Source: Streptomyces sp. HUAS YS2
GTDB taxonomy: Bacteria > Actinomycetota > Actinomycetes > Streptomycetales > Streptomycetaceae
Direction: 5' to 3'
Assembly: GCF_033343995.1 (NCBI RefSeq)
Contig: NZ_CP137573.1
Coordinates: 186,001-250,000, forward strand
Length of the DNA stretch: 64,000 nucleotides
Position numbers and translations under genes: made by a program
The notes under the pieces: generated by a model
What the model saw: the letters and a program-made list of their open reading frames with translations, nothing else
Told to the model about the DNA's origin: nothing
The model's database searches: none
Part shown: positions 1 through 7,759 of the stretch, in pieces
Numbering within the stretch: the first letter of the stretch is position 1
Layout: each line of letters starts with the position of its first letter

Positions 1-67
1 ACCCGCGATCCCATGGGTAGCAACCAACTGATGCTGGATATAACGCCCTTCAGGTTCCTGGTCACCC

Positions 68-97
68 TTGACGCTCTGTCGGATGCCTCCCTAACGT
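68..97 (+). promoter_or_regulatory. Candidate sigma-70 promoter
   Basis: TTGACG at 68-73 and TAACGT at 92-97 are separated by 18 bp, a plausible housekeeping (HrdB-type) promoter for the dehydrogenase starting at 135. This is based on sequence match only. No operator is visible in the first 134 bases. Confidence 0.4.
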
Positions 98-134
98 GCC
101 TCCCCATTGCAGTACACGTTTACTATCGGGAGCC

Positions 135-1220
135 ATGGTGGATATCAGCGACGAGCCGCCCGAGCGGATGCGTGCCGACTCCGATGCGACAGCCGGGGCC
201 ACGACCCTCCGCCGACCACGTACCGCCCTCGCCATGGACCCCTCGCACGTGGAGAGCGTCTTCCCGCCCGATGTGCGCGCACGGCTGCTGACGACCGCGG
301 AGCTGCTGTGTCCCGGGCCCGTGACGGACTTCTCCTCGGCCGCGGCGCGGTCCGTCCTCGCCGAGGTGGACGTGCTGGTCACGGGGTGGGGGTGCCCCGA
401 GATCGGAACCGAGGCCCTGGATGCCGCGCCGAACCTGCGGGCGGTGATTCACGCGGCCGGCACCGTGAAGACCTTCCTCAGCCCCGAGGTGCACTCCCGC
501 GGCATCGTCGTCTCGTCGGCGGCCGCCGCCAATGCTGTCCCCGTCGCCGAATTCGCCTTCGCCGCCATCGTGTTCGGGGCCAAGCGCGCCTTCTCCCTGG
601 CCGGCTCCTTCCGGTCGCGCCGCACCCACCGCACCCCCGCCGACCTGGCCGCCCACCCCTGGCTCGGGACGCATCGGCTGACCGTCGGGATCATCGGCGC
701 GTCGTACACCGGCCGCCGTCTGCTCGGCATGCTGGGCATGCTCGACGCGACGGTCCTGCTCTACGACCCGTACGTGAGCCGCGCCGAGGCCGAACGCGAG
801 GGCTGGACGCTGGTCGACCTCGACATCCTGGCCGCGACCAGCGACGTGGTGTCGATCCACGCGCCGCACACCCCCGACACGCACCACCTCCTGGACCGCC
901 GCCTGCTGGACCTGATGCGCCCGGGGACGGTCGTGGTCAACACCGCGCGCGGCGCGCTCGTCGACACGGACGCGCTCACCGAGCAGCTGGTCGCCGGACG
1001 CCTCGACGCCGTGCTCGACGTGACTTCCCCCGAACCGCTGCCTCCCGACCACCCCCTGTGGACCCTGCCGAACGTCTTCCTCACCCCGCACCTCGCGGGC
1101 GCCCTGGGGAACGAGGTCGGCCGGCTGGGCGCGCTCGCGGTGGACGAACTCGCGCGCTACGCGCGCGGCGAGCCCTTCCTGTACCCGGTCCGCCACGAGG
1201 ACCTGGCGCGCCGTGCCTGA
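135..1220 (+). CDS. D-isomer-specific 2-hydroxyacid dehydrogenase
   Basis: A 361-residue NAD-dependent dehydrogenase of the D-2-hydroxyacid family, expected to interconvert a 2-keto acid and a D-2-hydroxy acid in the cytoplasm. The dinucleotide-binding loop is visible as VGIIGASYTGRR. The three family signatures follow in order: NTARGALVDTDAL (Arg), DVTSPEPLP (Glu) and LTPHLAGA (His), giving the expected Arg-Glu-His catalytic set. I chose ATG 135 because GGGAG lies just upstream; an earlier in-frame ATG at 96 has no such site. The substrate cannot be read from sequence. The gene faces the DUF3626 gene across a 95-bp gap, so it appears to be transcribed alone. Confidence 0.9.
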   Translation: MVDISDEPPERMRADSDATAGATTLRRPRTALAMDPSHVESVFPPDVRARLLTTAELLCPGPVTDFSSAAARSVLAEVDVLVTGWGCPEIGTEALDAAPNLRAVIHAAGTVKTFLSPEVHSRGIVVSSAAAANAVPVAEFAFAAIVFGAKRAFSLAGSFRSRRTHRTPADLAAHPWLGTHRLTVGIIGASYTGRRLLGMLGMLDATVLLYDPYVSRAEAEREGWTLVDLDILAATSDVVSIHAPHTPDTHHLLDRRLLDLMRPGTVVVNTARGALVDTDALTEQLVAGRLDAVLDVTSPEPLPPDHPLWTLPNVFLTPHLAGALGNEVGRLGALAVDELARYARGEPFLYPVRHEDLARRA

Positions 1221-1315
1221 CCGCGCATCACGGTGCACGTGCCTCTGGAGGAGATGGGCCGCCAGGCGGTCCGCGGTGCGCTCATCCTCGATTGAAGCGT
1301 GCCGCGCTGTCGGAG

Positions 1316-2221
1316 CTAGGGACGAAGGCCCTCGACTGTGGCCCCCTCCATCGGTGCCGGAGTCACCTGGCTGTCGGCGGGGTTGCCGGGCGCCCCGAAT
1401 CGCGCCAGGTAGTGCCACACCTTCTTGACCGCCTGGGGGTCATGGCGGCCGGAACGCTCGGCGTCCCCGACGATACGAGGATCGAGCACGCCGTCGACCG
1501 CGATGCGCGTGCCCAAGTCGACGTACTCCTGGCCGCGGTAGTCGGGACGACGGCGGAGCTCTTCCACCCCGAGTCGGAAGCCGGGGTGCCACTCCACAGG
1601 GCAGCCGAGGCGCAGCGCCGCAGCCTCGACCTCTGTGCCTCGGTAGCAGGGGTCCAGAACCAGCGCCTCCACATGACGGTCGAGCCGGACAGGCCCGTGC
1701 ACCTGCGCCTCGATGTAGTCGTCCAGATCGTCCTGACGATCGGCGAGGGCCAGTTCGATGAGTCCCATGCGGGCCGCGACACCGAAGTTCGAAGGTTCCA
1801 GGAAACTGTCCGGGTAGCAGAACGTGGTCCGCGCCAGCGTGTCGGCGGCCAGCCGGAAGTGGGCCGAGCCGAACCGCGGCGCCCCACCGACCGGCTTGCG
1901 ACGAAAGTTCAACGCTCCGTAGACGGGGCGCTCATGAGCGGCCGCTGCGTCGTACGCCGTGTCGAAGATCCGGCTCTCCCAGCGCCACCGGTCGCCGCCT
2001 GGGTGCGCGGTCAGCCCACCGTTGCTGGTCCCTGTCACGAACTGCGAGGAGTAGACGCCGTCCTCTGCCATGGCCTCCAGGATCGCCATGCCGCGCAGCA
2101 GACGGTCCGGGTGGAAGTTGAGGGTCACCCGCAGCGCCGGGTCCATGGGAGGGCCCGACGCCAGTTCCGCGACATGCCGAAGGGCTCGTTCCTGCGATGT
2201 CTGGAAGGTTGCGGAGATCAT
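1316..2221 (-). CDS. DUF3626 domain-containing protein
   Basis: A 301-residue protein matching the DUF3626 family from memory. The opening TSQERALRHVAELASG helix is followed by the conserved VTLNFHPDRLLRG block, then GTSNGGLTAHPGGDRWRWES and the KPVGGAPRFGSAHFRL stretch. His/Arg/Glu-rich blocks suggest an enzyme, but no reaction is established for this family. ATG 2221 is chosen because GGGGAA lies upstream; a GTG at 2257 would add 12 residues. No signal peptide or membrane segment is visible. It is convergent with the upstream dehydrogenase. Confidence 0.75.
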   Translation of the reverse strand: MISATFQTSQERALRHVAELASGPPMDPALRVTLNFHPDRLLRGMAILEAMAEDGVYSSQFVTGTSNGGLTAHPGGDRWRWESRIFDTAYDAAAAHERPVYGALNFRRKPVGGAPRFGSAHFRLAADTLARTTFCYPDSFLEPSNFGVAARMGLIELALADRQDDLDDYIEAQVHGPVRLDRHVEALVLDPCYRGTEVEAAALRLGCPVEWHPGFRLGVEELRRRPDYRGQEYVDLGTRIAVDGVLDPRIVGDAERSGRHDPQAVKKVWHYLARFGAPGNPADSQVTPAPMEGATVEGLRP

Positions 2222-2350
2222 CGCGACAGTGTTCCCCAACTTGACCTGTCGGTGCACATGGATTGTCCACCGACGGCCCGTTCCGGCGGACGCCGAACGC
2301 TGACCCAGCGTCCGACGTCCGGCGTCCTACGTCCGCCTACCGGCGCAGGA

Positions 2351-2821
2351 TCAGATCGGGCCCAGCACCTCCCCGGGTACGGCTGCCAGCTCAAGGGTTT
2401 CGAGCACGGTGAGCAGTTGCCGCTCCTCGTAGCGGAAGTGGTTCTCCATGATCGCGGCGATGCCTTCGAGGTGCTGGTCGAGTTCCTCAGGCGGCGCGGC
2501 CCGTTCGACCGCGGCACGAAGCCCGCCGAGCAGGTGGGCGATCATCGAGTGATCCTGCTCGAGCGCGCGCAGCACCGGGCGCAGCTCTGGGTGGGCAGCT
2601 GCGATCGCCGGGAACAGGGTGCGGTCCTCGCCCTGGTGGTGGCCGTCGAGAGCCGTACAGAAGCCGTGGCAATACAGCAGCAGTTCACGGGTGGCCGCCT
2701 CGCCGGGGGTCCCCTCGGCGAGGGAGGCGCGGGTCACGGACAGCGCTTCCCGTAGTCGGTGGTGCACCTGACGGAGTTCTTGGCTCCAGGCCACGAGCCT
2801 GGTCGTCTCGCGCTCAGTCAC
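2351..2821 (-). CDS. Hemerythrin-like HHE domain protein
   Basis: A 156-residue four-helix HHE/hemerythrin-type protein. Candidate di-iron ligands are in order: His20/His21 (QVHHRL), His61/His62 with Glu65 (GHHQGED), His91 (QDHSM) and His128 with Glu132 (ENHFRYEE). Such proteins bind O2 or NO, or sense iron and oxidative stress. The start is a GTG at 2821 with only a weak ribosome site, so the N-terminus is uncertain; the reading frame continues open upstream without sensible protein. Next gene on the same strand is a HAD phosphatase about 150 bp upstream, with no sign of an operon. Confidence 0.8.
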   Translation of the reverse strand: MTERETTRLVAWSQELRQVHHRLREALSVTRASLAEGTPGEAATRELLLYCHGFCTALDGHHQGEDRTLFPAIAAAHPELRPVLRALEQDHSMIAHLLGGLRAAVERAAPPEELDQHLEGIAAIMENHFRYEERQLLTVLETLELAAVPGEVLGPI

Positions 2822-2967
2822 GCGAGAGCGAAGGGTGCGACGCGTACATCGTCGGCCTCCTTCAATCCGGCGCCTCCATGCCTGACACGGTCTGCCACCG
2901 GCACGCGACGCTTCCCCCACCCTACCCCGCCCGTAACCCCGTTCGAGTGCCGTTCCCTGATCGAGCG

Positions 2968-3615
2968 TCACCGCACGGCGAGCAGGTCCGGCAGTTGGCG
3001 CATGTCGTCGAAGACGATGGTGTCCGGGCCTTCGAGTCGTGCGGCGGGCGTCGGGCCTCCGGCGTAGCCGAAGGCCCGCATCCCTGCCGCCCGGGCCGCC
3101 GCGACGCCGGGCCCGCTGTCTTCGACCACCGCGCATGCCGCCGGGTCGACGCCCATCCGCCGTGCGGCGTACAGGAAGAGATCGGGCGCGGGCTTCCCGC
3201 GGGGCACCTCGCTCGCGCTGTAGATCCGGCCGGCGAAGAAGTCGTACAGCCCTGTGCGGCCGAGGGTGTGGCGCATCTTCTCGTGCGAACCACTGGAGGC
3301 GACACAGGTCGGCAGGGTGAGCGCGGCGAGCGCCTCGGGCAGTCCGTCCACCGGGTCGATGCCGAGATCCACCGCGTCCCGGTGGCGCTGCATGAGCCGG
3401 CTCCACCAGAGCCCGGCGGTCTCCGTGCCGAGCCGCTCGGTGAGCTGGTCGACGATCGACTCCTTGGACCGCCCGATGAAACGCTCGACCACCTCGTCGG
3501 CGGTGAGTGGCCAACCGAGTTCCGCTCCGAGCACGACCTGGAGGCGTACGGCGAGGCGTTCGGTATCGACCAGGACGCCGTCGCAGTCGAAGATCACGAG
3601 TTCTATCGGCTTCAT
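2968..3615 (-). CDS. HAD-superfamily phosphatase (beta-PGM/phosphatase-like)
   Basis: A 215-residue subfamily IA HAD hydrolase. Motif I is FDCDGVLVDTE (nucleophile and acid Asp pair), motif II is the Ser-Gly of VASSGSHEK, motif III is the Lys of PRGKPAPDLF, and motif IV is VVEDSGPGV. The cap lies between motifs I and II. It should dephosphorylate or isomerise a small phosphorylated metabolite; the substrate is not predictable. Two adjacent ATG codons at 3618 and 3615 compete; the second has better spacing from GCGGGA. Confidence 0.85.
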   Translation of the reverse strand: MKPIELVIFDCDGVLVDTERLAVRLQVVLGAELGWPLTADEVVERFIGRSKESIVDQLTERLGTETAGLWWSRLMQRHRDAVDLGIDPVDGLPEALAALTLPTCVASSGSHEKMRHTLGRTGLYDFFAGRIYSASEVPRGKPAPDLFLYAARRMGVDPAACAVVEDSGPGVAAARAAGMRAFGYAGGPTPAARLEGPDTIVFDDMRQLPDLLAVR

Positions 3616-3712
3616 CATTCCCGCAGGGTAGGCGCCGCGTCGCGCGGTGATCACGCGGCCCTGGCCGGAGCCGGCACGCCTTTGTGCGGCGTGGCGGTCC
3701 GGCTCCCCGCGC

Positions 3713-3813
3713 GTCCACATCGAGGCCGTCTTCCGCTCGCCGATGAGGCCGAGGCCCCCGCCATGGGCGAGACGGGCCGCACGACCGGCAAGATCGTGCT
3801 GACCGTGCTCTGA
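3713..3813 (+). pseudogene. Relic: C-terminal tail of a zinc-binding/quinone oxidoreductase
   Basis: Read on the plus strand, 3713-3733 gives VHIEAVF and, after a one-base shift, the next frame gives PLADEAEAPAMGETGRTTGK followed by IVLTVL and a stop at 3811-3813. This is the usual C-terminus of MDR-superfamily NADPH:quinone oxidoreductases, but nothing recognisable precedes it. It lies in a 280-bp gap between the HAD and VTT genes. I take it as the last ~35 codons of a deleted, frameshifted gene. Family identity rests on remembered tail sequence. Confidence 0.55.
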
Positions 3814-3895
3814 GCTCCGAAACTCGGGCCCGTGCCCGTTCGCGTCGCCGACGTCGTGACCGTCTCACCAGGTGGGGCGCGATGGTGGGATCGGC

Positions 3896-4378
3896 TCAGG
3901 ATTCCTCTGCCGCGGTGTCACCCGAGGACACGGTCGCCCTTCTTCTGCGGTACACGACCACCCCACACGCCGCCAGGAGGAGGCCGGCGACGGCGGACAC
4001 CCCGAGGGCCGTCTGCTCGGCGAAGAGCCTCCTGAGCACTTCGAGCACGCCGAGCCCCGCGGTCGCGTAGATCAGCGCCCAGGCCGCTCCGCCCAGGAAC
4101 AGGGCGGGGAGGTAGCGCGGCAGCGGCATGCGCATGCTTCCCGCGAGGAAGTTGGCGGCGGTCTGGAATCCGACGGTCAGGAAGGAGACGGCCACCACCG
4201 GTGCGCCCCACCGCTGGATCGCCCGCTCGGCGCGCAGGAACTTCGGCGAGGAGATCCGGCCGGCGAACCTGCTGCGCCGGGCGCCGGCGCCGGCGAGCCA
4301 TCCCACGGCGAACGTCCCTCCGGCGCGGAGCAGGACGATGACGTACAGGGCTCCGGCTGTGAGCGCGATCTTATCCAC
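3896..4378 (-). CDS. VTT/DedA-family membrane protein
   Basis: A 160-residue integral membrane protein with four hydrophobic segments (about residues 4-26, 58-80, 88-112 and 122-143). The middle block, with AVSFLTVGFQTAANFLAGSM then MPLPRYL, resembles the VTT domain of DedA proteins, which act in membrane lipid (undecaprenyl-phosphate) flipping. It is shorter than the usual ~200 residues. A basic RRRR motif after the last segment suggests a cytoplasmic C-terminus. ATG 4378 opens the frame; no strong ribosome site is seen. Confidence 0.7.
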   Translation of the reverse strand: MDKIALTAGALYVIVLLRAGGTFAVGWLAGAGARRSRFAGRISSPKFLRAERAIQRWGAPVVAVSFLTVGFQTAANFLAGSMRMPLPRYLPALFLGGAAWALIYATAGLGVLEVLRRLFAEQTALGVSAVAGLLLAACGVVVYRRRRATVSSGDTAAEES

Positions 4379-4847
4379 GACGCCCCGTCCCGAGCGCCGG
4401 CCCGGAACCCCGGACGCCCGTCACCCGCATGGGCGTCCCGGCCGCGGCGGGCGCACGACACGCACAAGCCCGGTCACGATCTCTCACCTGCACCCTGCCT
4501 CTGCCCGTTCCGTCCTACCGGTTGGCACCTGGGGTGCCGGAACCCGAACCCTGCCCGTCCGCCAAGCAAGGTAAGCCTAACCGAACGCGCAAGCGGGGGT
4601 GCAGGGCATCGGATGGATCGCGATCACCAGCCCTGCCGCACCGACGTGCCGCGCTCTCCTCCACACGAACGACCGGTCACCATGATCGGTGACTCCGAAC
4701 GCGTACGTGTCGTCGGCGTGCATCGGGTGGGCGCACTGATCCCTGAGAACGTCATGGTCCCATGCGCTCCGCACGAGCGTTCGAGCCCCCGACCTCCGCA
4801 AGGCGCACGCTGGATTCATCGCCTCGATCAGCGATCGAACCACAGGA
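4379..4847. other. 469-bp gene-free stretch with an iron box
   Basis: No open frame here has convincing codon bias or a recognisable motif; an 88-codon minus-strand frame (4577-4843) does not look like protein. The only clear element is the iron box at 4567-4585. With the truncated regulator gene that follows and the oxidoreductase relic before it, the stretch looks like a deletion scar. Confidence 0.5.
4567..4585. promoter_or_regulatory. Iron box (DmdR/IdeR-type operator)
   Basis: Read on the minus strand, the site matches TTAGGTTAGGCTAACCTAA, the DmdR1/IdeR/DtxR consensus, at 15 of 19 positions by eye, including the central GGTTAGGCT. Such boxes repress siderophore and iron-uptake genes when Fe(II) is plentiful. 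No iron gene adjoins it: the nearest starts are the VTT gene about 190 bp away (minus) and a truncated regulator about 260 bp away (plus). Confidence 0.5.
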
Positions 4848-5030
4848 ATGACCGAGAACGCCTCGACGGTACCGATGAGCCTCGACGGGACGGAAAGGGT
4901 CCGCCTGGCCGTCTACCTTGGCTTCGCGCGCACCGGGCAGGCTCCGAGCGTCTCCGAGCTCGCTGCCCTCACCGGGCTCGCGCCCGACCCGGTGCGTCAG
5001 GAGCTGCGCACCCTTCACACACGTCATGAT
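4848..5030 (+). pseudogene. Truncated HTH protein (alkylmercury-lyase N-domain-like)
   Basis: From ATG 4848 about 60 codons read as a coherent helix-turn-helix head: VRLAVYLGFARTGQAPSVSE followed by LAALTGLAPDPVRQELRTLH. The layout resembles the N-terminal HTH of alkylmercury-lyase-like proteins. Sense then stops near 5030, and the frame only continues as antisense of the LuxR gene ending at 5042. It looks like a 5' fragment whose body was deleted. The family assignment is tentative. Confidence 0.45.
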
Positions 5031-5041
5031 CGCCACTCCGG

Positions 5042-5818
5042 TCACACCGCTGAGGGTTCGATTCCCCAGGCGACGGCTCGGGCGGCGGCGGCCGCGCGGT
5101 TGGGGGCATCCAGCTTCGCGAGGATGTGCTCGACGTGGGTCCCCACGGTGCGGGGCGTGATGTACAGCCGCTCGGCGATCTCCCGGTTGGTACGGCCGGC
5201 CGCCAGTTCGGCCAGGACCTGGAGCTCCCGAGGCGAGAGTCCGCCGGGCCGCCGCGTGTTCCCGGCGGGGTCGGGCGCGGCGACCTCCTCGGGCGGCGGG
5301 GCTGCGGGGGTGTCGACGGCCGCGGTGAGTGCCTCGGTGAGCAGGGTGAGCACGGCGCGCGCCGGATCGGGCGCGCGCCGGGGCCGGCGGGTGCTGACGT
5401 TCAGCATGCCGACGTACCGGCCGTCGGCGGCGAACAGGCATTGGGCCACGCCGTCCTCGATGCCCAGGGGACGCAGCACGTCCTGGAAGCCCGGGGACGC
5501 CGCCAGGAGTTGCCCGGGGACGTCCCTGAGCCAGAGGCCGCCTCGGGCCGGGCTGCGGAGCACGGGGAACACCGGATCGTGGTGGAGGTGCGTCTCGATG
5601 TAGGCCGTGGCGTCGTCCGGGTAGCTCCCGGCGAGGGTGGTGTGACGCCGGCGCAGCGGGTCCCACCGGGCCAGAGAGGCGTGGTCGTACTCGATCACCT
5701 CCGACAGCGCCGCCAGGACCGTGTCGACGCCGGTCCCAACGCTCGTGGCGCTCCTGGCGGCCTCTCGGACGTGGAGGGCCGCGTCCAGGATGTCCGCCGT
5801 GCTCCGCTCCGTTGCCAT
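5042..5818 (-). CDS. GAF-LuxR transcriptional regulator
   Basis: A 258-residue regulator. Residues ~20-165 form a GAF-like sensing domain (DHASLARWDPLRRRHTTLAG, YIETHLHHDPVFPVL). A Pro/Ala-rich linker leads to a C-terminal LuxR/NarL HTH at ~190-250 beginning LSPRELQVLAELAAGRTNRE and containing RTVGTHVEHILAKL. There is no receiver domain, so the signal is probably a small ligand or redox cue rather than phosphorylation. GGAGG directly abuts the ATG, which is tighter than usual. It lies 31 bp downstream of the amidohydrolase gene on the same strand and may be co-transcribed with it. Confidence 0.85.
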   Translation of the reverse strand: MATERSTADILDAALHVREAARSATSVGTGVDTVLAALSEVIEYDHASLARWDPLRRRHTTLAGSYPDDATAYIETHLHHDPVFPVLRSPARGGLWLRDVPGQLLAASPGFQDVLRPLGIEDGVAQCLFAADGRYVGMLNVSTRRPRRAPDPARAVLTLLTEALTAAVDTPAAPPPEEVAAPDPAGNTRRPGGLSPRELQVLAELAAGRTNREIAERLYITPRTVGTHVEHILAKLDAPNRAAAAARAVAWGIEPSAV

Positions 5819-5849
5819 CCTCCAAGGATGATCATGTGCCCGGAGCAGG

Positions 5850-7607
5850 TCAATCGCGAAGCGTGTCGTGCACGACCTGCCCGTCCACGACGGTGAGGAC
5901 GACGGGCATCCCCGGGATGTCGTGCGGGTCGGCGCCGAGCAGGTCCCCGTCGAGCACGCAGAGGTCGGCGACCTTGCCCGGCTCCAGGGAGCCCTTCCAG
6001 TCGTCGGCGAAGTCCTGCCAGGCCGCGTCGATCGTGTACGTACGGATCGCCTCGGCGAGGCCGATGCGCTGTTCCGGGCCGCTGACCCGGCCGGTGGCCT
6101 TCGACTCGCGCAGCATCATGGTGGCGACGCCCTGGCGCCAGTCCGGGTACGTGACGGGGGCGTCGGACCCGCTCGCGACCCGCACTCCTGCGTCGATGGC
6201 ATCGCGATAGGGCCATGCGTACGCGGCCCGTCCCGCACCGACGAACTCCTCCTCCATGTCGGCGACGGTCCACTTGATGGTGGGGTTCATGTTGACGCCG
6301 AAGCCGTGCGCGGCCAGCAACTTCATGCTGTGCGCGGTGATGAAGTCGCCGTGGATGACGTAGTGGCGGGCGTCGGGCCGCGGATGCTCGGCAGCGGCTT
6401 CGGCGAAGGCGTCGGTGACGGTGTCGATGGCCCGGTCGCCGGTGGCGTGGACGCCGAGCTGATGCCCGGCGGCGTGGGCGTGGCGGACCATGGCCCGGAT
6501 CTCGTCGACCCGTTCGTCGTCGAGGTCGCCACCGACGCACAGGGCGCCGCAGCCGCCGCCGACGTACGGCTCGTGCATCCAGGCAGTCTTGTTGGGGACG
6601 ATGCCGTCGGCGAAGATCTTGACCCCGTGGATCGCGAGGCGGCGCGGATCCGCGTCGCCGGACGCGCCGAGGGCGGTGGTCGAGGTGAGCTCGGTGGGCG
6701 AGGTGAGCTCGGTGGGCGAGGCGGACGTGGAGAGGCTGCGGGTGAACTCCTCGGCGGTGCTTGCCATTCCGGTGGGCAGGAGCAGGACGCCGACGCGGGC
6801 GGTCAGTTCGCCGTCGGCCAACAGCCGGCGGTAGACGTCGAGGGTCTCCGCACCGAGCGCGCCCCGCATGATGCCGTCGCCGCCGGGGCCGAGGCCGGGC
6901 TCGGTGTAGCTGGTCACGCCGAGCCGGGCGAGCGTGGCGAGCGTCGACCTGATCGCATCGGTCCGCTCCTGCCGGCTGAGCGGTGGCAGCGCGTTCTGGA
7001 CGAGGGCCTGTGCCCCCTCGTGGAGCAGCCCGGTCGGCTCCCCGGCTTCGTCCACGACGATGGCCCCGCCGGGCGGCGCGACGCTGTGCCGGTCGATCCC
7101 GATGAGCTCCATCGCCTTGGAGTTGACCCAGGTGGCGTGTCCGGAGAACGAGTACAGGACGACGGGGTGGTCCGGGCTCGCGGCGTCGAGGTCGCACCGC
7201 GAGGGCAGCCGCGACGGATCGGCGACGCACTCGTCGAGGTAGCCGGCGTCCCAGCCGTGCCCCGTGATCCACTGCCCGCCCGGCACCCGCCCTACGGCCT
7301 CCCGTACCGCCTCGGTCACGTCCGCGAGGGAGGACACGGCGGGATGGCCGAGGTCCAGGGAGAGCGGCGGCGTCGCCATGCCGAAGGCGCATCCGTGCAG
7401 ATGGGAATCGTTGATCCCGGGAAGCAACGTCGCACCGCGGAGGTCAACAACACGGGTGTCGGGTCCGACGAGCGGCACGATGTCGTCCCGTCCACCGACG
7501 GCACTGATGATCCCACCGGTCACCGCCAGGGCCGAGGCGACGGAGAACTCGGCATCGACGGTGACGACCCGTCCGCCGAGAAACACCAGATCCGCATACG
7601 CGTCCAC
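5850..7607 (-). CDS. YtcJ-type metal-dependent amidohydrolase
   Basis: A 585-residue amidohydrolase-superfamily enzyme that should hydrolyse a C-N bond in an unknown, probably aromatic or amide, substrate. Visible features are the N-terminal beta-sandwich start (DLVFLGGRVVTVDAEF), the metal-binding HxH in GINDSHLHG, the KIFADGIVPNKTAWMHEPY stretch, HATGDRAID, VIHGDFI and the terminal metal Asp in VASGSDAPV. The GTG at 7607 is supported by AAAGGACC upstream. A tandem SPTELT repeat (~residues 297-308) is an unusual surface insertion. Confidence 0.85.
   Translation of the reverse strand: MDAYADLVFLGGRVVTVDAEFSVASALAVTGGIISAVGGRDDIVPLVGPDTRVVDLRGATLLPGINDSHLHGCAFGMATPPLSLDLGHPAVSSLADVTEAVREAVGRVPGGQWITGHGWDAGYLDECVADPSRLPSRCDLDAASPDHPVVLYSFSGHATWVNSKAMELIGIDRHSVAPPGGAIVVDEAGEPTGLLHEGAQALVQNALPPLSRQERTDAIRSTLATLARLGVTSYTEPGLGPGGDGIMRGALGAETLDVYRRLLADGELTARVGVLLLPTGMASTAEEFTRSLSTSASPTELTSPTELTSTTALGASGDADPRRLAIHGVKIFADGIVPNKTAWMHEPYVGGGCGALCVGGDLDDERVDEIRAMVRHAHAAGHQLGVHATGDRAIDTVTDAFAEAAAEHPRPDARHYVIHGDFITAHSMKLLAAHGFGVNMNPTIKWTVADMEEEFVGAGRAAYAWPYRDAIDAGVRVASGSDAPVTYPDWRQGVATMMLRESKATGRVSGPEQRIGLAEAIRTYTIDAAWQDFADDWKGSLEPGKVADLCVLDGDLLGADPHDIPGMPVVLTVVDGQVVHDTLRD
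6682..6717 (-). repeat. Tandem 18-bp repeat inside the amidohydrolase gene
   Basis: Two perfect head-to-tail copies of an 18-bp unit encode SPTELT twice in the amidohydrolase, preserving frame. Probably a recent slippage duplication in a surface loop. Confidence 0.75.
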
Positions 7608-7759
7608 AGAAGGTCCTTTCTGGAACCGGGTGCACCACGACGGCAACCCGCGAACAATCTCCCGAGGACTATGGCCACGCCCCCAGCTCCCCCACATCGG
7701 TCGTTTCACCGATACGCGCTCGTGCGGCGGCGGTGCGCCGCTGCGTGTGGGCCGGGCGG

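Noticed and set aside
107..2755. 882-codon plus-strand open frame over three genes
   Set aside because: It is an Arg/Pro-rich shadow of the 2-hydroxyacid dehydrogenase, DUF3626 and hemerythrin genes in another frame or strand; its codon use is poor and it has no motifs.
4577..4843. 88-codon minus-strand frame beside the iron box
   Set aside because: Composition and codon use are not protein-like and no motif is present.
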